A stretch of 64,000 nt of DNA, from positions 868,001 through 932,000 of the forward strand of contig CAWGFK010000002.1 in NCBI GenBank assembly GCA_963821735.1, in the 5' to 3' direction. Shown here piece by piece: positions 58,930 through 64,000 of the stretch. A model generated the notes under the pieces. That model made no database searches and was not told where the DNA came from. It saw nothing but the letters and a program-made list of their open reading frames with translations. The first letter of the stretch is position 1, and each line of letters opens with the position of its first letter. Source of the stretch: Laspinema sp963821735 (GTDB lineage Bacteria > Cyanobacteriota > Cyanobacteriia > Cyanobacteriales > Laspinemataceae). Position numbers and translations under genes: made by a program.

Positions 58930-61900
58930 ATGGTGCGTCAATGGTTATTACTGCTATCTCGCCCCGCATTAGCCCTAGGAATAACCCTGCTGCTGGGGTC
59001 AACTGTTGCCCCGGTAACTTTAGCCCAAGAGATGGAAGGGTTATCAGGATTAGCGGAAATTAGGGATAGTTGGATAGCTCAGAATAGTAGTGAGGCGGAT
59101 CGAGCGTTTGACGAAGCAACGCAACTGTTTAATCAAACAACTGCACAATCCTACCAACAAGCCATTCTCAAATTTGAAGAAGCACTTGAACTGTATCGGG
59201 CAGAAGCAAATCTCCTCCAGGAAGCGGTAGTGCTTGTCTGGATTGGGTTTATTTACTCCACCCTGGGAGACAAGCAAACCGCCCTGGACTACTACAACCA
59301 ATCCTTGCCTGTATTCCGGCAAGTTGGGGATATCGGTCAGGAAGCAATTACCCTCTCCAATATTGGCCTGGTTTACTCCGGCTGGGGAGACAAGCAAACC
59401 GCCCTGGACTACTACAACCAATCCTTGACTCTATCACAGCAAGTTGGGGATATCCGTGCGGAAGCAACTACTCTCAACAATATTGGCGGAGTTTACGACA
59501 ACCTGGGAGACAAGCAAAGCGCCCTGGACTACTACAAGCAATCCTTGACTCTATCACGGCAAGTTGGGGATATCCGTGACGAAGCAATTACCCTCAACAA
59601 TATTGGCGTAGTTTACGACGCCTTGGGAGACAAGGAAACCGCCCTGGACTACTACAACCAATCCTTGCCTGTATTCCGGCAAGTTGGGGATATCTATCAC
59701 GAAGCAATTACCCTTAACAATATTAGCCAGGTTTACTCCTTCTTCGCAGACTACCAAATAGCCCTGGACTACTTGAACCAATCCTTGTCTCTAAAACGGC
59801 AAGTTGGGGATATCCGTGGGGAAGCAACTACTCTGGCCAATATTGGCAAGGCTTACGACGCCTTGGGAGACAAGCAAACCGCCCTGGACTACTACAACCA
59901 ATCCTTACCTCTATCACGGCAAGTTGGGGATATCCGCCAGGAAGCAATTACCCTGAGTAATATTGGACAGGTTTACTCCGCCTGGGGAGACAAGCAAACG
60001 GCTCTGGACTACTACAACCAATCCTTGCCTGTATTCCGGCAAGTTGGGGATATTAGTGGGGAAGTAACTACCCTCAACAATATTGGTGCGGTTTACTCCG
60101 TCTTGGGAGACAAGCAAACGGCCCTGGACTACTACAACCAATCCTTGCCTGTATTCCGGCAGTTGGGGATATCTATGGGCAAGCCGTTACCCTGAGCAAT
60201 ATTGGCCTGGTTTACTCCGACTTGGGAGACAAGCAAAGGGCCTTGGACTACTTATAACCAATCTTTGCCTCTGACTCCGGCAAGTGGGGGATATCCCGGG
60301 GAAGCCACAACCCTCAACAATATTGGCCGAGTTTACTCCGTCTTGGGAGACAAGCAAACGGCCCTGGACTACTTACAACCAATCTTTGCCCCTAATATCG
60401 GCAAGTGGGGATATCGCTGGAGAAGCCACAACCCTCAACAATATCGGCGGGTTTATGACGAGTTGGGAGACAAGCAAACGGCCCTGGACTACTACAACCA
60501 ATCTTTGCCTCTATCACGGCAAGTTGGGGATAAGGTGGGGAAGCCGCAACCCTTAACAATATTGGCGGGGTTTACTCCTGCCTTAGGAGACAAGCAAACC
60601 GCCCTAGACTACTATAACCAATCCTTGCCTCTATCACGGCAAGTGGGGGATATCAGTGGGGAAGCGGCTACCCTCAACGATATTGGCGTGGTTTACGATG
60701 ACTTGGGAGAGAAGCAAACGGCCCTGGACTACTTCAACCAATCTTTGCCCTTGACACGGCAAGTTGGGAGATAAGTCAGGAGGAAGCAGCTACCCTCAAC
60801 AATATTGGCTGAGGGTTTATTCACGCCTTAGGAGACAAGCAAACTGCTCTAGACTACTATAACCAATCTTTGCCTCTGATCACGGCAAGTGGGGGATAAG
60901 TCAGGGGAAGCGGCTACCCTCAACAATATTGGCGGGGTTTACTACATCTTGGGAGAGAAGCAAACCGCCCTGGACTACTACAACCAATCCTTGCTCCTAT
61001 CACGGCAAGTGGGGGATACAGCAGGGGAAGCACTACCCTCAACAATATTGGCGTGGTTTACTCCGCCCTGGGAGACAAGCAAACTGCCCTGGACTACTAC
61101 AACCAATCCTTGCCCCTGAGACGGCAAGTGGGGGATAAAGCAGGGGAAGCGACTACCCTCTCCAATCTCGCTTTCACCAAGCGCAGTCAAGGCAACCTCA
61201 CGGAAGCCCTAACGGACATCGAAGCAGCTATTACTATTATCGAAGACCTCCGCACCAAAATCGATAGCGAAAAACTGCGCCAGTCTTACTTTGCTCAAAA
61301 CCAAGATGAATACGAATTCTACATCGACCTGCTGATGGAACTGCACCAGCAAAATCCTGATAAAGGATATGACAAACAAGCCTTTAATGCCAGCGAACGT
61401 GCCCGCGCCCGCACGTTGTTAGAAATTCTCGCTGAAGCCAATGCTGATATCCGCAGTGGGATTGACCCTGAACTGCGGGAGAAGGAACTCAACTTACAGC
61501 AGCGCATCAATGCCACCGAATCCCGGCGCATGGAGTTATTCTCTGGAGAACATACCCCATGAACAAGCCAATGCTCTCAAACAAGAACTGGATACTTTGT
61601 TGCGGCAACTGGATGAATTAAGAGCAGAAATTCGCCGCACTAGCCCCCGCTATGCTGCCCTGACTCAACCTCAACCCCTGACTTCTGAACAGATTCAGCA
61701 GCAGGTTCTTGATAAGGATACTTTGCTCTTACAATATTCCCTCGGTGAAGACCGCAGTTTCCTGTGGGCGGTGACTCCGGATAGTGTAGAGGTTTACGAA
61801 CTCCCCCCGCGTGCTGAAATTGAGGAACTCGGAGAACAATTTTATCGGTTAATGCAAAATCCCGAGTATCGAGGGGAGAGTCGCAATATTACCGTGTCTC

Positions 61901-62876
61901 CTAACCTGCCTCAAATCAATGCTTCTGCTACCCAACTGAGTCAGATGTTGCTGTCTCCTGTTGCGGATAAATTAGCTGGGAAGCGATTGTTAGTGGTTCC
62001 CGATGGCGTGTTGAATTTTATCCCCTTTGCTGCATTACCGACTCCAGGACAAGGGGAGGAGTTGACGCCGTTGTTGGTGAATCATGAAATTATCAATCTG
62101 CCTTCTTCCTCGACTTTAGCGATTCTGCGCCAACAAGATGCAGGACGCAATCCTTGCACCGAAAACTGTGGCGTTGATTGCGGACCCCGTGTTTGAACCG
62201 GATGATAGACGGGTTACGGGACAAACTGCGGTTACAGCATCGGATTTGGGTCGGATTGTGGTAAATCGTTCGGCAGAGACGATTATTGGGCGTCCGATTC
62301 CTGCATTGCCGGGGACTCGTCAGGAAGCGGAGGCGATTTTGGCGTTAGTGCCTGGGGGTGGGGCGATGTCGGCGTTTGATTTTGATGCTTCTCGCGCTAC
62401 GGTGGCGAATACGGATTTAACTCAGTATCAAATGGTGCATTTTGCCACTCACGGGTTTGTGAGTAGTAGCAATCCGGAGTTGTCTGGGGTGGTGTTATCT
62501 CTGGTGGATGAGCAAGGGAATGGAGTAGATGGGTTTTTGCGCCTGCATGACATTTTTAATCTCCAGTTGAATGCTGAGGTGGTGGTGCTTTCCGCTTGTC
62601 AAACGGGACTGGGAGACTCGATTCGCGGTGAGGGTTTGGTGGGGTTGACTCGCGGGTTTATGTATGCCGGAACCCCTCGGTTGGTGGTGTCGTTATGGAA
62701 TGTGGATGATGCAGCAACCGCCGGGTTGATGTCGAAGTTTTATGGAAAGTTGCTCTCACAAGGGTTGACTCCGGCGCAAGCGTTGCGGGAGGCGCAGTTG
62801 GAGATGTTGGCAAAGTGAGGAGTGGAAGTCTCCCTATTTTTGGGCGGCGTTTACTTTGCAGGGGGAATGGCGATGA
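58930..62876 (+). pseudogene. Exported TPR-CHAT protease with many indels
   Basis: ATG 58930 (AAGGAG upstream) gives a signal peptide (to about residue 34), then TPR units of 40 aa (GDKQTALDYYNQSLPLSRQV type). The frame holds to about 60160, then shifts at least nine times to 61030. After that TPR/CHAT text continues through 61562, 61441-62196 and 62138-62818. There are single extra bases near 61560, 62153 and 62806, the last cutting off the normal W-K-S-P-Y-F-W-A-A-F end at 62876. CHAT His is in VHFATHGFV and Cys in VLSACQTGLGDS. Same family as the 52555 protein without WD40. Either a decaying gene or a badly resolved repeat. Confidence 0.8.
59240..61180 (+). repeat. TPR-coding 120-bp tandem array, about 16 units
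   Basis: Each unit begins near GGGAGACAAGCAAACCGCCC and continues TGGACTACTACAACCAATCC, at 59264, 59384 and so on every 120 bp. The first seven are free of indels; later ones are uneven. Confidence 0.9.
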
Positions 62877-63289
62877 GGAATGATCTAGAGTGATTTTGTA
62901 TAAATTTTCTATTCTTTTTGTGAGATGAAATTGTGGCTGTAAAAAAGGAGGGCGAGCGTCTCGATCGCTTTTTTAAGAGCGTGAGAAAGATGCCCGCCCT
63001 CCGGTACGAGTCAGGCGATCGCACTAAAGTCGTTACTACTAACTTAAGGGGATTGCCAAATATAAATCCTCCAAACGTTGAACTGAAAGGTAGGTATCTG
63101 TAGGGGCGCAAGCATTGCGCCCCTACATTGATGGGGCTACTCCGTTGAGTAGTCACTACGAAGGAACGTTTTGGAGATTTTATTTTTTGGAGTTCCCTAA
63201 GAGCAAGAAACGACTGAAGTCGTTACTACTAACTTAAGAGCAAGAAACGACTGAAGTCGTTACTACTAACTTGGAGAATCGGGGAAGGG
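62877..63289. other. Repeat-filled spacer before the rhomboid gene
   Basis: Contains a long imperfect hairpin GGAGGGCGAGC...GCCCGCCCTCC (62947-63002), a GGGGCGCAAGCATTGCGCCCC hairpin (63105-63125) and two ACGACTGAAGTCGT palindromes (63208-63262). No gene seen. Confidence 0.7.
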
Positions 63290-63997
63290 TTAAACCGATC
63301 GCCGGTTATTAAACAATCCCAATAATGGACCTAACACTGCACCGACAACGAATCCGCCCGCGTGCGCCCAATAGGCAATTCCGCCACTTTCCATGCCGAT
63401 ATTGGTCTGTTGGGCGAGTCCGGCAATGCCGTACAAGGCTTGCTGGAAAAACCAAAACCCGAGAAAGAACACTGCCGGAATCCGGAAAGTAGTCAGGAAA
63501 AATCCCAAGGGAATGAGGGTGAGAATTTTGGATTTGGGATAGCGCAGAATATAAGCCCCCATCACCCCAGCGATCGCCCCAGATGCACCTAACGAGGGAA
63601 TCGTGGAATCCATCGAAAAAAACCACTGGGCTAAAACGGCTAAAGCGCCACAGGCTAAATAAAAAATGATGTATTTGATATGCCCTAAGCAGTCCTCAAC
63701 GTTATTTCCAAAAATCCACAGAAACAACATATTCCCACCGAGGTGTAACCAACCCCCATGTAGAAACTGAGAACTAAACAGGGTAATCCATTCCGGAACC
63801 GCACTCGGGGTCAGTTGTCCAGCTAAACTGGCGCTGAGTTGTCGGGGAACTACAGCCCACTCTTGCAAAAACCCATCGAGTTGTCCCTGGGATTGTAAAG
63901 AAATTTCATACAAAAAGACCAAAATATTAACAACGATTAGGCCATAAGTGACATAAGGGGTAATTTCCGTCGGCGTTTCATCATGTAAAGGAACCAC
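63290..63997 (-). CDS. Rhomboid family intramembrane serine protease
   Basis: 235 aa, six or more membrane helices. Catalytic Ser in SLGASGAIAGVMGAY and His in YWAHAGGFVVGAVLG; LHGGWLHLGGNMLFLWIFG is the family-specific loop. It cleaves membrane-spanning substrates within the bilayer. Start is GTG 63997, three bases from the window edge, giving the usual VPLHDE-type opening; an upstream start outside the window cannot be excluded. Confidence 0.9.
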   Translation of the reverse strand: MVPLHDETPTEITPYVTYGLIVVNILVFLYEISLQSQGQLDGFLQEWAVVPRQLSASLAGQLTPSAVPEWITLFSSQFLHGGWLHLGGNMLFLWIFGNNVEDCLGHIKYIIFYLACGALAVLAQWFFSMDSTIPSLGASGAIAGVMGAYILRYPKSKILTLIPLGFFLTTFRIPAVFFLGFWFFQQALYGIAGLAQQTNIGMESGGIAYWAHAGGFVVGAVLGPLLGLFNNRRSV

Positions 63998-64000
63998 AGA

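Noticed and set aside
59240..61180. Regular 120-bp repeats as CRISPR or satellite DNA
   Set aside because: They code for TPR units in frame.

Overview
The window looks like chromosomal DNA of a filamentous, Oscillatoria-like cyanobacterium. HIP1 octamers (GCGATCGC) are dense in genes and spacers. Palindromic repeats are common between genes, and many products are typically cyanobacterial (CHAT and caspase-like proteins, TPR and WD40 proteins, a MntC-type manganese importer, FAS1, rhomboid, DUF981). The strain cannot be named from the sequence alone.

Layout. 1-3.7 kb: the start of an RTX protein, a TPR glycosyltransferase, GNAT and fasciclin proteins. 4.9-7.6 kb: adhE, split by one in-frame stop codon. 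8.4-15 kb: a probable conflict or stress-response island. A small HTH gene and a short NB-ARC ATPase face a vWA / PP2C phosphatase / protein kinase triad across a spacer with paired 15-bp direct repeats. The PP2C gene is interrupted by a complete IS4-type element with a clean 9-bp target duplication. 15-19.3 kb: a run of toxin-antitoxin modules in which antitoxins are kept and toxins are broken, with a 225-bp duplication at its two ends. 19.3-22.8 kb: an MscS channel and a repeat protein.

22.9-25.5 kb: hupE and a cobW-type GTPase downstream of a cobalamin riboswitch, pointing to cobalt supply. 25.7-36.5 kb: a Crp-family regulator, divergent mntC and mntAB, PrxQ, an SGNH esterase, nagB, a frameshifted aminotransferase and mntP. 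36.8-39 kb: cytochrome b-like and DUF981 membrane proteins and a His-rich lipoprotein.

39.7-62.9 kb: a 23-kb cluster built around caspase-fold proteases. It holds a secreted filamentous-haemagglutinin/CHAT fusion (about 2490 aa if repaired), a Tat-type caspase-DUF4384 protein, a TPR protein with a Cys cluster, a small TPR protein, a 23-blade WD40-TPR-CHAT protein (about 1870 aa if repaired) and a TPR-CHAT protein with a 120-bp tandem array. Nearly all the long genes here carry single-base indels, mostly one extra base. This means either recent decay or uncorrected sequencing error, and it must be settled before any functional reading. A rhomboid protease closes the window.
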